Assembly: GCA_001972305.1 (NCBI GenBank)
Contig: BDDD01005205.1
Span: 1-64,000, forward strand
Reading direction: 5' to 3'
Source of the DNA: Cephalotus follicularis
Lineage: Eukaryota; Streptophyta; Magnoliopsida; Oxalidales; Cephalotaceae
Length of the DNA stretch: 64,000 nt
Part shown: positions 1 to 12,457 of the stretch, in pieces
Layout of the letters: each line of letters begins with the position of its first letter
How positions within the stretch are numbered: position 1 is the first letter of the stretch
Position numbers and translations under genes: made by a program
The notes under the pieces: generated by a model
What the model saw: only the letters and a program-made list of their open reading frames with translations
What the model was told of the DNA's origin: nothing
The model's database searches: none

Positions 1-743
1 CCTGAAAAGGTTTATAGCCGTTGCTTAATTTGTGGAAGCCTTTTGATTAAAAAATGAGAGTTGCATTTGTTGAATTTTATCTCTGCTGGTATAAAGACGT
101 CGACTGCTTTGTGAAAGGCGTCGATGTCTTTTAGTTGATAGCCGTTGGAAGTGGTTAAACTAGCCGTTCCATGTTTCCCGGGTGTTGTCCACTTGAAAAG
201 GAGTCGACTTCTTTGTGAAAGGCGTCGATGTCTTTTCTGGGAAATCTCCAGGTCTTGAAGTTTGAACATTACATCGATCTCTTTCCTTGGAGTCGATGCT
301 TTTTCTGGGAATTATGAAAATGGCGTCGATCTCTATATCAAGGCGTCGATGAATTTTACTTGGACGTCGATGTCTTTTGTTTAAGGATCGATGTCTTTGA
401 GTGCAATTTCATACAGTAGCTTCTGGTCCAGAAAATGACTAAATGCGTCGATGTTATCACTGAAGTAGTCGATGTCATCTTGAAAGTAGTCGACATCTTT
501 GGGAAGTAGTCGATGTCTTTTGGTACAGACGTCGATGCCATTACTGGGAGGACGATGTCTTCTTTGCAGTTAATTCTGTACAAAAGACGTCGATGCTATT
601 TGGAAAGGAGTCGACTTCTTTTTCTGCAGATAGGTTTTAGACTTTGATATTCAACTTGTAATTCCTTGCACATCAAGTAAATTAGTTAGATGCAAATATG
701 TTATCATCAAAACAAGGATTGAGACTTAATCGTCAACAGTTAT
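1..743 (+). mobile_element. J1: copia-like LTR, 3' portion
   Basis: The stretch ends near 740 with a TTATCATCAAAACAAGG tract followed by GTCAACA, the kind of 3' end seen in plant Tork/Angela-type Ty1/copia LTRs. The same end recurs in J2 near 7235-7285. The left end lies outside the window. To its right, gypsy pol sequence of element A starts at once, so J1 is probably inserted in A's pol. About 18 GTCGAC/GTCGATG units lie between 90 and 620. No coding sequence is supported. The copia assignment rests only on the terminal sequence. Confidence 0.5.
90..620. repeat. GTCGAC-type palindrome array in J1
   Basis: About 18 units of GTCGAC, GTCGATG or ATCGATG, many followed by TCTTT, are spaced roughly 20-40 bp apart. 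The commonest full form resembles GACGTCGATGTC, a decayed version of the palindrome GACGTCGACGTC. The spacers are not repeated, so this is a dispersed motif cluster and not a classical tandem repeat. Confidence 0.85.
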
Positions 744-3700
744 CAGAGAGAAGAATGTTTCTGCTCTGATCATTTCGTATACTTGAGCACAGAAGTATCT
801 CAAGCAAGGATCTGAAGGCTATTTGGCATATGTGATTGATTGCACGAAAGGTACGCCTAGTATTGAACAAGTTCCTGTTGTATGTGATTTTCCTGCTGTA
901 TTTCCGGATGATCTCACCTCGTTGCCACCGGAGAGGGATATAGAATTCAGCATTGAACTATTGCCTGGGACTGCTCCTATATCAAAAGCTCCATGCCGAA
1001 TGGCTCTTGCTGAATTGAAGGAGTTGAAGACTCAATTGCAGGATTATCTTGATAAGGGCTTCATCAGACCGAGTGTATCACCGCAGGGAGCACCGGTCCT
1101 GTTTGTGAAAAAGAAGGATGGATCGATGCGGCTATGCATCGATTACAGGCTGCTAAATCAGGTAACTGTCAAGAACAAGTATCCTCTACCACATATTGAG
1201 GAGTTGTTTGACCAATTGCAAGGCTCAACTGTATTCTCCAAACTTGACCTAAGAACAGGTTATCATCAGCTGAGGATCCGGGAAGGTGATGTGGAGAAGA
1301 CAGCATTTTGAACCAGATATGGGCATTATGAATTTCTGATACTGCCATTTGATTTGACAAATGCTCCTGCAGCCTTTATGTGTTTGATGAACAAAGTGTT
1401 CCAGCCCTATCTTGACCAGTTTGTCATTATATTCCTAGACGACTTCCTGATTTATTAAAGGGGTATTGAGGAACACATGCGGCATTTAAGGATTGCATTT
1501 CAGACATTGCGGAAGGAACAGCTATTCGCCAAATTCAGCAAGTGTGAGTTTGGGCTGGATCATGTGACTTTCCTAGGTCACATCGTGTCGAGTGAAGGAT
1601 TGTCGGTGGATCCTTCGAAGATAGAAAGTATTGTTGATTGGCCCCAACCGAGGAGCGTTACTGAGGTTCGTAGCTTCTTGGGATTGGCTGGCTACTACGG
1701 AAGGTTCATCAAAGGGTTTTCAAAGCTTGCCACACCATTGACACAGTTGACTCAGAAGAAGTCAAGTTTTGTGTGGGATGATTCTTGTGAGGCAAGTTTC
1801 CAAGAGTTCAAGAGTCGGTTGATTTCGGCTCCAGTGTTGGCATTACCGGAAGGTAAAGTGGGTTTCACTGTCTATACTGATGCTTTTGGGAAAGGATTGG
1901 GATGCATTCTTATGCAACATGGTAGGGTGATTGCATACGCATCGAGGAATCTAAAGCCGTACGAAGAAAATTATCCCGTACACGATCTTGAGTTGGCAGC
2001 CATAGTGTTCGCTTTGCAGAAATGGAGACACTACCTCTATGATGTCCAATTTGAGATCTTCACTGACAATAAAAGTTTAAAGTATTTGTTTTCACAGAAG
2101 GTGCTCAACATGGGACAAAGAAGATGGGTGGAATTCTTTAATGATTATAACTGCAACCTTCAATAAAACCCAGGAAAGGCTAAAGTAGTGGTGGATGCGC
2201 TAAGTCGCAAAGCAATGATTGCTCACGCAATGGTTTCACATTGGAAGCTATTGGAGGAATTTCAGAGATTGAATCCGTTCATGGTTTCTGGAGGAGTTAT
2301 TGTGGGAAATCTTAGAGCACAACCGGAACTCCTGGAGCGTATTCTGAATGCTCAGCACAGTGACACTGAGTTATGGAGTATTCGTGAGAACCTAGACACT
2401 TATTCTGAATTCTCCATTCATACTGATGGCATATTGAGGTTCTGAGGAAGGATATGTGTTCCGGATGACGAGTGCATCAGGGATGAACTACTGTAACAAG
2501 CCCACAAGTCAAAATGGAGTGTTCACCCTAGAAGTTCCAAGATGTGGCATGACCTAAAAAATAACTACTGGTGGAGTGGTATGAAAAGAGAGATTGCTGA
2601 ATACGTGGCAAGATGTTTAACCTGTCAGAGAGTGAAGGCTGAACATCAGAAACCTGCTGGACTGCTACAATCGTTACCAGTGGTTGAGTGAAAATTGGAG
2701 CATGTGACCATGGACTTCGTGTCGGGATTACCAAGGTCACGGAATCAGCATGAAGTAGTGTGGGTTGTAGTGAACAAACTCGCTAAGTCTGCACACTTTC
2801 TTCCAATGAACATGACGTATTCTATCGAGAAGTTGGCTCGATTGTATATCCAGGAGATAGTGAGATTGCATGGAGTGCCGGTCAGTATTGTTTGTGACCG
2901 TGATGCTAGATTCACTTTGAGGTTCTAGAAGAAGTTCCAAGCGGCAATGGGAACAGCATTGAACTTCAGTACTGCGTTCCACCCACAGACCGACGGACAG
3001 TCCGAGCGTACAATTCAGACTCTGGAGGATATGCTACGGGCTTGCATGATTGATTTTGGTGGGAGTTTGGAGGATCATCTGGCACTGATTGAGTTTGCCT
3101 ACAACAACAGCTTTCACACCAGCATTAGAATGGCTCCCTATGAAGCCTTGTATGGGAGAAAGTGCAGATCGCTTATTTGCACGGACGAAGTGGGTGAGAG
3201 ACAAGTGCTGGGACTGGACTTTGTACAAGAGACCACTGATAAAGTGGAAATAATCAAGAAGAGACTGCTAGCTGTACAAAGTCAGGAGAAAAGTTACGCC
3301 GATATCAAGAGGAGAAAGCTAGAATTCGAGAAGGGGGATCATGTTTTCCCGAAGATCTCACCTTCGAAAGGGATACACCATTTTGGCCTCAAAGGGAAGT
3401 TGGGTCCATGGTATATTGGACCTTATGAGATACTGGAAAGAGTGGGGGATGTGGCATGTCAGATTGCACTACCGCCCAGTTTGTCGGGTGTGCATAACGT
3501 ATTTCACGTTTCCATGTTACGAAAATATGTACCTGACCCATCTCACATATTGAGCTACGACCATGGATTCATCAGTAATCAATTGTCTTATGAAGAGAGG
3601 CCGACAAGGACCGTGGATCGAATGGAGAGGGTGCTAAGGAGTAAGACTATTCCTATGGTAAAAGTACTGTGATCTTTTCACAGATCTAAAGAAGTTACGT

Positions 3701-3794
3701 GGGAGCGTGAAGACGAAATGATGGAGACATTTCCTCACTTGTTCAGAATGTAAAGGCTAAATTCGGGGACGAATTTTCTTTAAGGAGGGGGGAA
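744..3794 (+). mobile_element. Element A: Ty3/gypsy chromovirus pol remnant
   Basis: Conceptual translation shows the linker before reverse transcriptase ([21 protein letters not shown]), reverse transcriptase to about 1740, RNase H ([11 protein letters not shown], about 1870-2210), integrase zinc-finger and core (about 2440-3300, with TAFHPQTDGQSERTIQTLED) and the integrase tail with HNVFHVSMLRKY and a chromodomain-like end (about 3440-3750). This order and these motifs fit the Tekay/Del group of plant chromoviruses. Gag and protease are not seen; they would lie left of J1. The pol is broken, with roughly half a dozen interruptions, so it is a fossil. It is followed directly by its own polypurine tract and 3' LTR. 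Confidence 0.93.
3759..3794 (+). promoter_or_regulatory. Pre-PPT inverted repeat and polypurine tract of A
   Basis: Arms AAATTCG (3759-3765) and CGAATTT (3770-3776) flank GGGA, then AAGGAGGGGGGAA abuts the LTR start at 3795. The polypurine tract would prime plus-strand DNA synthesis in reverse transcription. The same arrangement occurs in H, B, D and E. Confidence 0.85.
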
Positions 3795-6404
3795 TGTAAT
3801 AAACGCAAACTTCACTAAATGTATATTGTACCCAATGATGAATAAAATATGCATTGCATTGAGTTTTAGTATCCAATTACTATATAATTTGGGGTTGTCA
3901 AATTGCTTGACTTGAATTAAAATGCAAATGTGATGAAATACACTCAACAAACCAAAACCAGCCTCAAACAACTGACTGTGACAAGGCAACAGTCGACTGC
4001 CTAGTTTATGGAGGAACGGTCGACTGTCACAGGGGAACAGTCGACTGGTTGATATAAGGAGTAGACAGTCGACTGCCAAGTGAATACAGTCGACTAGTAT
4101 GGCACATGACAGGTGTATGTGCACGGCGTGAGATAGAGCAAAGGTGTGGCATGCAATGGACAAGTGTTGCATGCATGCCACCAGCTGTAACTACATGCAA
4201 GGGTGATGCCTTGCATGTCCTCTATTCCTTCTGCAAGACTTGCAGACCTGCAACCTACAAAAATAGGTGAGAAATAGCAAAGAAAGACATGTGCATGTCA
4301 GAGAGGGAGAGAGAGGGGAGAAGGCTAAATTAATGGAATCTGGCGAGTTCTAAGGTTTGAAACCTTTATATCAGCTACTGAGGGATGGAAAGGAGCGTTG
4401 GAAACACTTGAGAGAGAAGGAAACACATTGGACAGTAGCTGTTGGCTAGTGGATACATGTTGAAGGATTGGAGTCCAAAGAAGGAGTTGAAGCTTCGATC
4501 ACCCGGTAAGCTCCAAGTTCTGTTATTGTTGAAGTTATAGTTAAACAATAGCATGTTCGTTCTATAACCCTATTGATTAAACATGAACAAGAACAATAAA
4601 CCTGGAATTTGGGGAGTGATTTTGGGTTAGTTAAGGAATAGAAATGGAACTTATAAAAAATTGATTGTAAGCTTCTGGTTCCGATTATAGTTGTTATCAT
4701 GACTAGATAACTAGATGAACGTACTTGTGTTGATATCTAAACCTGTGTACATGCAAACATATAGATTAATTACTGGATTTTGGAGGATTGAGTTGGGTGA
4801 AGCACTTGGAACTCAAATAGAGGAATCAACTCAATTTGATTCCGGGATAGCAATTGAGGTAGGGGTTTTGACATGTTTTAGAAGATATAATATGTATATC
4901 ATGCCTGGATGTTTTCTGTATGATTGCATGTTATGGACTGATTGAAATTGGATTATGAGCATGCATACTCTGTTTTATTAAACTACTACCTGGCGTTTCA
5001 GGGCAGTAACGAGTCGACTGTTTAATCCCAACAGTCGACTACTCAATCTAACCAGTCGACTATTAAGGACAAACAGTCGACTACCTAATTAAAACAGCCA
5101 GCTATTCTTATGAACAGTCGACAGTTAAGTGACAAAATGCTAAGATTATCTGCTATTAGGCTTATAATTTTGTGTAATTACCCTGGCCTCCACATGGGAT
5201 GATTGTAACTGTCAATCCTGGTCCTATGTAGTTACATTACAGAAAGTAAACAACCTATGCACTCATTGTGAGAATTGTGTAAGGATAACAAGGGTATGAT
5301 AACGTCTTGTTGAACCCTTGAATTGACTGTTCCGCTGCTGTTATTGATGCAGTTATTTGATGTTGTTATACATACTGTATAGCTGTTAAGTGTTCATAAA
5401 TACCATTGTTACACTTAATATTAATGATTGAACCAACTCGTGCTATAAGCACGCATATGGATTTCCCTGTCGTTTTCCAAATGAATTACTGATTTTCCTC
5501 CAATGAGAGGCACCATTAATGTACTGAATACTGTTTCCTCCAAAGAGAGGTACGGTCACTGAATTGTTAAATGTTTCACAAGAGAACAACTTTATATTGC
5601 ATATTATAAACTTATGTAATATTGCTATTGAATTGATTGCATTGTTTGTCTATGCTTATTGCCGTTAGTCGAGTGATAGGAGACATCACTAGCTACGGGG
5701 TGGTCTTATGTGCCAGGAGTTGGCTAGAGCTTCCACCACACTTATCTGCAATACAGATCCTGTTTGTTACCTACCCCCTAATTGCCGGCATAATTGACCT
5801 GATCTATCATCTTCGAAGTGTCTGATGATAGTTAGGTGGTGCACAATTGGTGCTAGGAGTTAGCGACATGTGACACCCAAACCACTGTATTGATTGATTT
5901 TACCCTTGTGCGGTATTCATGAATTGTATTGTCTATGGCCACTTGTCATGTTTGCCTATATATATTTAAATACTTATATATATGTTACTTCAGACAACTG
6001 AAATGCATGTTAATTTATATATTCATTATCATGGTTTATTCCTACTTAGCCAAGTGAGGACAACGGCTAACCCCATACAATTTGAGATTAAGTGAAGTCA
6101 TTCGGGGAAGTGTTGCTGAAGCTTTTGGAAAGCTTCTATTTTGTTAAGGTTTTCATTCATTATGTTTTGTATTGTAACAAACGTTCACACTCCGTTGTTG
6201 TTGATTACTTTTCCTATATGTAAACGGATTATTGTTAGCATTGTATAAGCACGTAGTATGGGCTGCGTGCGGAAAATTTTATAATCCGGCAAATGGAATG
6301 CTTCCGCTAGGTTTAATGAAATTGTTTAAATGTTGAATGCTGGATTATTATTTATGTCTGACATCGCCATGAATGTTGTTTATAACGTAAGGCGGGGTGT
6401 GACA
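3795..6404 (+). mobile_element. 3' LTR of element A
   Basis: A 2.6-kb LTR begins TGTAATAAACGC just after the polypurine tract and ends GGGGTGTGACA. It has two palindrome arrays, a pair of GGAGTTGGCT/GGAGTTAGCG modules (about 5716 and 5858), and the hairpin TTAGCC...GGCTAA (6046-6070). Its family is the same as the minus-strand solo LTR M at 17589-20306. The 5 bases after it are TGTAA; the left partner is outside the window. Confidence 0.9.
3985..5130. repeat. Two CAGTCGACTG arrays in the A LTR
   Basis: The first array is at about 3990-4095 and the second at about 5010-5125. Units are CAGTCGACTG or close variants (ACAGTCGACTA, CAGCCAGCTA), 20-30 bp apart. The same two-array layout is found in solo LTR M. 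Confidence 0.88.
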
Positions 6405-7285
6405 TGTAACCTCTACAAAGGCTGATATAACAGTTTTAAGTATCAAAAAGAAATACTTGAAGATAACTCAAGAACTCTTTGAGAAAATATGAAGACTAGA
6501 ATGCTTTTCTTTGTTATTTGGCTTGCTCTTTTTTACTTGATGATTTCTTCATGGATTAAGCCTCTTTTTATAGCCTTGAGAAGAAAATAGACGTTGCTAG
6601 AGTTTAGGGACTGATCAGAGAGCCGTTGGAGCTATTCAGGGAAAGGATCACCATTACAACACCTTAAAATTTTGCAGATTATGTGTTTAGCTATCATTGG
6701 CGTTGACGTGTTCGAATGGCGTTGACCTCTATCCTCTTATGCGTTGACTCCTATGGTTCTGTGCGTTAACACTTCAAGGATTTCTTCAGCTTCACTTCTA
6801 TTCCCGTTGACGTGCATCCATGGCGTCGACGCTTCTATCATTTGAGTTGACTCCATAATATCTTCGCGTTAACGTCCAAACTCACTGTCCAAAATGTGCA
6901 CCGTTTGCGTTGACGTCTTGATATGTCGTTGACGTCTATAGACAAGGTGTTGACTGCACGTGTTTTCTGCGTTGACGTCCAAGTCATTGACATTGACAAC
7001 TTCCTCAAGGCGTTGACGAAAATCATAATTTCCCAGCTCGTTGACGCTGATAGTGAATGACATTGACGAGAATAATCTTTTCAAGCCTAGAACGCGTATT
7101 CATTCCCAGAACATTGACGCCTAAAATATAAACGTTGACGCCAAAAATACTGATATGCATTTCTAATCTTTCTTTCATAGCAAGTAATCTTAGTTAATGA
7201 TTCCTTCACAACAAACACACATGTCAGGTGTTTTGTTATCATCAAAACAAAGATTGTAACATATAAATGTCAACAATAGCTGTTG
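6405..7285 (+). mobile_element. J2: copia-like LTR, 3' portion
   Basis: It shares with J1 the terminal block around TTATCATCAAAACAA and an ending in GTCAACA (about 7283). It lies between the end of A's 3' LTR and the tail of element H, so A probably inserted into this LTR and J2 in turn sits in H. It carries a dense array of GTTGAC/GTCGAC units at about 6700-7140. The lineage is inferred from the terminal sequence only. Confidence 0.5.
6700..7140. repeat. GCGTTGACG array in J2
   Basis: More than a dozen units, mostly GCGTTGACG(T/C) or CATTGACG, with one intact GCGTCGACGC near 6824. GTTGAC is what GTCGAC becomes after one C-to-T change at the central CpG, so this looks like an older or more heavily mutated form of the array. 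Confidence 0.8.
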
Positions 7286-7996
7286 GTTCCTCCTTCGGGA
7301 GTGTGGATATAATTTGTGTTTTCTTTAGAGGGGGCATAGGTCTGATAAATGAATACTACATGCCTAATTTTTGAGAGATTATAAGAGTTAGAATGTATTC
7401 AATTGATTATTCCATTGACATGATTATCTTTCCCATACGTATGATATTATTGGAGATGATCAAGCCCATCATTGAGAGTATTGAAAGGATTGTCCTTCGC
7501 ATGCAAATGATATATATTGGATTTAGTTATGATGTATCCTGGTGCCTGCTGAGCCCCCAGCATATAGATTATGAGGAGATATGAGAGATGATCCCCAAAC
7601 ATATAAACTATGGTTATTAGGTGGCATGGAGTCCAATAAACGGATACTACATGCCCGATTTTCTAGAAATCCTAAGGGTATGATTTTTAATGGGTATCCA
7701 TATTGTTTGAGTGTTCCGTTGGGAAAATCTGGTTGATCAGAGTTTTAGATAATAGCACTTTTGGGAATATGATTTATATGAGTTAAGGATGGATACTAGT
7801 CTTGAAGAGATACCTATCTGGGTGAATGATCATCGAATCGAATAGTGGAGAAAGGAAATTTCATTGGTGAAAGTGTGATGGTAATACCATGGGCTTGAAA
7901 AGCCACATGGAACGTGAGGAAGAAATGACGGCATTCTACCTTCACATGTTTTAACCTAGTGAATCTCGGGACGAGATTTCTTTAAGGAGGAGACAA
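7286..7996 (+). mobile_element. Tail of internal region of element H (gypsy)
   Basis: The stretch is badly decayed, but its end reads like the chromodomain-side tail of a gypsy polyprotein (SHMEREEEM near 7900-7930). It is followed by the inverted repeat AATCTCG-GGA-CGAGATT (7962-7978) and the polypurine stretch TTTAAGGAGGAGACAA (7981-7996). The same tail and PPT occur in reverse at 26999-27070 in element E, so H and E are one family. No reading frame of note remains. Confidence 0.75.
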
Positions 7997-8619
7997 TGTA
8001 ATGTCCAAGAATTTCATAAATATTTAGTATGAAATTGGTGCAGTGTATGGCCGTAATAAAGCCGATAGAGGTCCGGAGTAATAAAAGGCATTACGCATTG
8101 AAGCCGCAATTATGTTGCCCAAAACGGCAAATAAAGCCTATTTTTAATGCGCGACAGTAAGGCCCAATGTTCGCATTATTATTACGATTATTTTACTGGC
8201 AGCTAGACTAATTTAATATTGCAATGCGTAGAAAAACGGGAGGTATATGGAGTTATATTTTGGATATGATCTTATGATATAAATATTAAATTACTTTGAA
8301 TGGGTTGAAAAATATTATTTAGTGCTAAGGATCAAAGTAAACTATATGATACTGTCACTATTAAGGTATCACAAAGTGGGCTCTTTTTTTAAAAATAAAA
8401 ATCCACCTATCTATCAAAAAAATATATTTGGTGAATGTAAAAAATATGTGATTCCAAGGATTAGCAATATATGTAAGATACTCCAATTGTATGTAAATAT
8501 GGGATATGATATTATACAAAGAAGAAAGGCAAGAAAATGATAAAGAATGAAGGGAGCAACAAATAAAGAAAGAAAAGGAAGGGACTTGGGCACATAACGC
8601 TCCCGTGCAAAAGAAAGAC

Positions 8620-9130
8620 GAAAGAGACACAGGGAGAGAGTGTGTGAGAGAGCGGGAGAAAGCGTGGGAGAGAGAAAGGGAGAGAGCGTCAGAGCAAGCC
8701 ACCGGACCAGGAGAGGACGTCGAGCAACTCAGGTGCACCAACCGACGGTAACTTCTTCCCTCTTATTCTATTCTCTCTCTTTTCTGCTCTTATCTTCCCC
8801 GTCACTATAGGCATTGACCGTGCGATTCTGGCGCCGTTAGCATCGCGGATGGAGCGGGTCTTCGTCTAGGAGGCCAGCTCTGACCATTTTGACCGCCGTT
8901 GAGGCGTTTCTCAGCCTGAATCGGCTGGAATCAGTCCATTGAGTCGACTCAGAGAGCTCGACTCGTTGTCGCCTGAGACCGTGCGTCCGATGCCGAGTCT
9001 CGGTGTGTCTTGGAAAGTTGTGAGTAGAACTGATTATGGTGTGGTGTTTTTGGGTGGCGATCGGACTTGTTGAAGTCCGGCGAGTTTACTCATTGAGTCA
9101 AACTCACTGCCGACCTGGCGTTCGGGGCCA
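8620..9130 (+). repeat. GAGA-rich leader and GAGTC-rich block in the H LTR
   Basis: A purine run with GAGAGAG units (about 8625-8700) is followed by GAGTCGACTCAGAGAGCTCGACTC (two GTCGAC-like cores near 8941-8966) and ACTCATTGAGTCAAACTCACTG near 9090. The block corresponds to the triplicated GAGTCAACTC module of the E LTRs. Confidence 0.55.
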
Positions 9131-9589
9131 AGTCACAGCGAGTCTTGAGCGGTTTTGAGTACACCGTTCAATGTGGAACCTGTTTATGGGTGTTGCACAA
9201 GCTGGGTGAGTCGGCCGGAATCTGGCCGACGCTCTGGTGACAAAAGGGTTGATTCTTGTGTGTTGAGCGTAACGGGAACGTGTTGTATATGCGGGGGGAA
9301 TGAAGTGATCAAGGACAGGAGGTTCCAAACGATGAAAATTCGATAACCAATTCAAGCTTGGAAGAGCTGACGGTTCGTCAGTTCTGCTACAGAATCCCCT
9401 TAACGGCAAGCGCGGCTGTTGTTACTGCTTTGAGAGGTAGGGGTTTTGACATGATTTTGAACATATAACTTGCATATTGTGTAAGGTAGTTCATGTATGC
9501 TTGCATTCGATTGTTGGATTCATGGTTGCTTGGGTTTAATGCAGGATCTGTGTGATTATTGCTGAGAATAATGCATGAACCCAATATTC

Positions 9590-10010
9590 ACGTTAACGCC
9601 TATCGGATACACGTTAATGCCATATTGAAATGATCGATGTTTTGGCCAGTTGGCGATTGGTTCTCGTCGACGCCATGAGTGATATCATTGACGCCTAGAG
9701 TTACTGTCTGCACGGACATTGACGTCATGCATACACGTTGACGCGTAAGGTTTCTACCTAATGCATCAACGTTGGAGTGAACTGTAAACGCGTAAGGTTT
9801 CATGTTATACGTCGATGCCCTTATACACGTTGATGCCTAAAGGACTGTTGTGAGTGATAAGCATGGTATGTGCCTTGATGCTTAAGGATATTGTCTACAC
9901 GTTGACGCCTAGGTTTACGTCGATGCCATAAGGACTTTTTTACACGTTAAAGACATGGATACACGTTGACGCGATGGATGCACGTTGACGCCTTTTATGC
10001 ACGTTAATGC
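9590..10010. repeat. ACGTTGACGCC array in the H LTR
   Basis: More than a dozen units of CACGTTGACGCC, CGTCGATGCC or CGTTAATGCC, mostly GTTGAC forms, with spacers of 15-40 bp. The distance from the LTR start (about 1.6 kb) matches the array in the E LTRs. Confidence 0.8.
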
Positions 10011-10684
10011 CTTTATGTGCTGTTTATGCATAAGTGATTGTTTAATGATTGTTGATGATTGTTGATCCTTGAACTGCATATTGTTATCGTTATAGATGTT
10101 ATATCTATCAAGTATTCTCAAATACTAGTGTTTAAAGTGTTTTCAAGGATTTCAACAACGGAGTGCTATAAGCACCATTTACTGTTAGTGTTACAAAGTA
10201 TTTCAAATATAAATACTATTGCTCAAGTGTTTACCCGAAAGGGCAAGTGATAAAGTGTTTAAAGTGTTTAAGTGGTTCTTTGATAATGAGGACAAGTGAT
10301 AAGTGAATTTTTTTTATGCCATTGAGCTAAAAGTGTTTTATTGTTTTCTCTAACAAAGAGAAAATTGTTACATTACATTATATATGTAATTTTGTGTGAC
10401 TGGTTGTTATTTAAGTGATGCTGATTGTTTAGTGATCGGAGTGTATCACTGGAGTAGGCGGTGAGCGGATGTGCCAGGAGTTGGCTTTAGCTTATTCACC
10501 AAATTAATCTGTATTGCAGACAGTGAGTGTTAAATTGCCAGCCAAGTGCTGAAAATAAGTGTTTACCTAGTCTATCATCATCGGAGTGCATGGTGGTAGT
10601 CAGGTGGTGTATCGGTTGAGCTAGGAGGTAGCACTAGATGACACCCACCCAGTGTAGTTATTGATTGTACCCTTGTACGGTTTT

Positions 10685-10830
10685 ACTGATTGGATTAATT
10701 GGTCCTTTGAGACTCGATTGAATTGATTGGTCCTTTGTGACTTGATTTGATTGATTGGTCCTTTGTGACTTTATTGGATTGATTGGTCCTTTGTGACTTG
10801 ATGGATTGATGGATCCTTTGAGGACATGAT
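10685..10830 (+). repeat. Short tandem repeat GATTGGTCCTTTGTGACTT
   Basis: About five copies of a 30-36 bp unit around TTGATTGGTCCTTTGTGACTT lie in tandem inside the H LTR. Copies differ at a few positions. An AT dinucleotide run follows at about 10886-10905. Confidence 0.75.
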
Positions 10831-11330
10831 TGATGGATTTCATGGTTGTAGCCACTTAACATGAGTTCTTATATATTTTGAGATATATATATATATATAT
10901 ATATACCTACTGCTTTAAATCATATAAACTGTCATGCATGATTGCATTCATATATTCGTTATCATGCGATTTTCCTACTTAGCCAAGTGAGGACAACGGC
11001 TATCCCTTACAATTACATATTGAAGTGAAGGATTTCAAAAGCTGCTAAAGCTAAACTTGGAGGCTTCTTGCTTCAAGGTTGTTAAGGTTGTAATGTTATA
11101 TTGTATTGTAATAAGTCATACTCCGTTATGTTATATTTACATTTTTGTTATGTAAGATATAACCTGTTTTGTACTAAGTGGGCATGTAGTTTGGGATACA
11201 TGCGAATACTTTTCTATCATCCAGTATGAATGATTGCTTCCGCGAAAGTTTAAATTTTATTGGATTTTATAAATGCTTGATTAATTGATAACCATGTTTG
11301 ATAAATGGAAATTGAAAATGGGGTGTGACA

Positions 11331-12425
11331 TGGATCCATACCCTACCCTTAGGATATATATATATAGAGCGACACTGTAGACCGATCACACCGCCACGGC
11401 AGGTGTCATGTTCTTCGTGCCAAAGAAACATGCCTATGAGACCTCACAGGTAAGTTTTTCTCGGTATGTTATTATGCCAAAATATTGTTTTATTCTGAAA
11501 ACAATTTAAAACATAAATAGATTTTCCAAACAATTTCTGAACATATCCAAAATCATAATCATATCCGTATCCCAAAATTAACATACTTTCGAAAGTGAAA
11601 GTCATGTTAGAAATCAAAATCAGTATACTTTCGTAAGTGAGAGTCGTACTCGTTTAGCATATTTCTGATAGTGAAAGTCATTCTCCATTAGTTTTATTAA
11701 ACTTTATTCATAAGGAAATTAAACAGAGTTTATAAAACTGAAACAATATCTGATAACAAAATCCGTATATTTTCATAAATCAAAAGGGTAAATAACGAAG
11801 AGTCCGTATCAAAAGATATAGAATTCATTTCAATAAAATCAGATGTCCAATAACGAAAGTGTCCGTACCTTAGCTGCTCAAATAACTAAACAAATCTGAA
11901 TACAGAACAAAACCACACTAGGACTATCCTAACCTCCCCCAAAGATGATATCAAGACCTAAACATTTAAGCCCAAACATCACATAACATAAAAATAAAAT
12001 TATCAAAAACTGCCAGAGAAACCGTCGACGTTATGGACCAAAAGCGTCGACGTGTATGTCAAAAGCGGTGATGCTTAACGTAGGGCGTCGACGGTTTTGA
12101 TGCAGCAAAGGCCAAAAGCGTGTAACAAAGTGTTGACAAAACATAGCATTACACAGTGGAAAGCGTTGACGCTCAACGAATAAGCATTGACGCTTTACGT
12201 CGAAAGCATGAATCCCAGTGCAGAATATCATATGAGAACCATGATCATAATTCTAATTTTCATAAACGTACGTCATAACAGTAATATGCAGGCTTTCAAA
12301 ACATGTCTTCTATGCATGTAAACGTCAGTATAGCATTTATAAACATACAGACATGAAGATAAACAAGTTGAACGCGGCATTAGAATTTTCAAAACATGGT
12401 TTCTTAACAACACGGTTTAGAGTAG

Positions 12426-12457
<32 letters not shown>

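Larger units (their letters stand above)
7997..11330 (+). mobile_element. 3' LTR of element H (E family)
   Basis: A 3.3-kb LTR from TGTAATGTCC to GGGGTGTGACA. Its first 200 bases align by eye with the start of E's LTR read in reverse from 59716 and 26998. It has the GGAGTTGGCT/GGAGGTAGC pair (10477, 10624), a TTAGCC...GGCTA hairpin (10979-11003), and a palindrome array at about 9590-10010. Sequence of another LTR resumes directly at 11331, so H probably sits inside it. Confidence 0.85.

Noticed and set aside
90-620. Regularly spaced GTCGAC units resembling a CRISPR array
   Set aside because: Units are only 10-16 bp and degenerate, spacer lengths vary, and the setting is a plant LTR; there are no cas genes.
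12427-12452. AT dinucleotide run as a possible origin or promoter
   Set aside because: Simple microsatellite; similar runs at 10886, 16352 and 20850 have no shared context.
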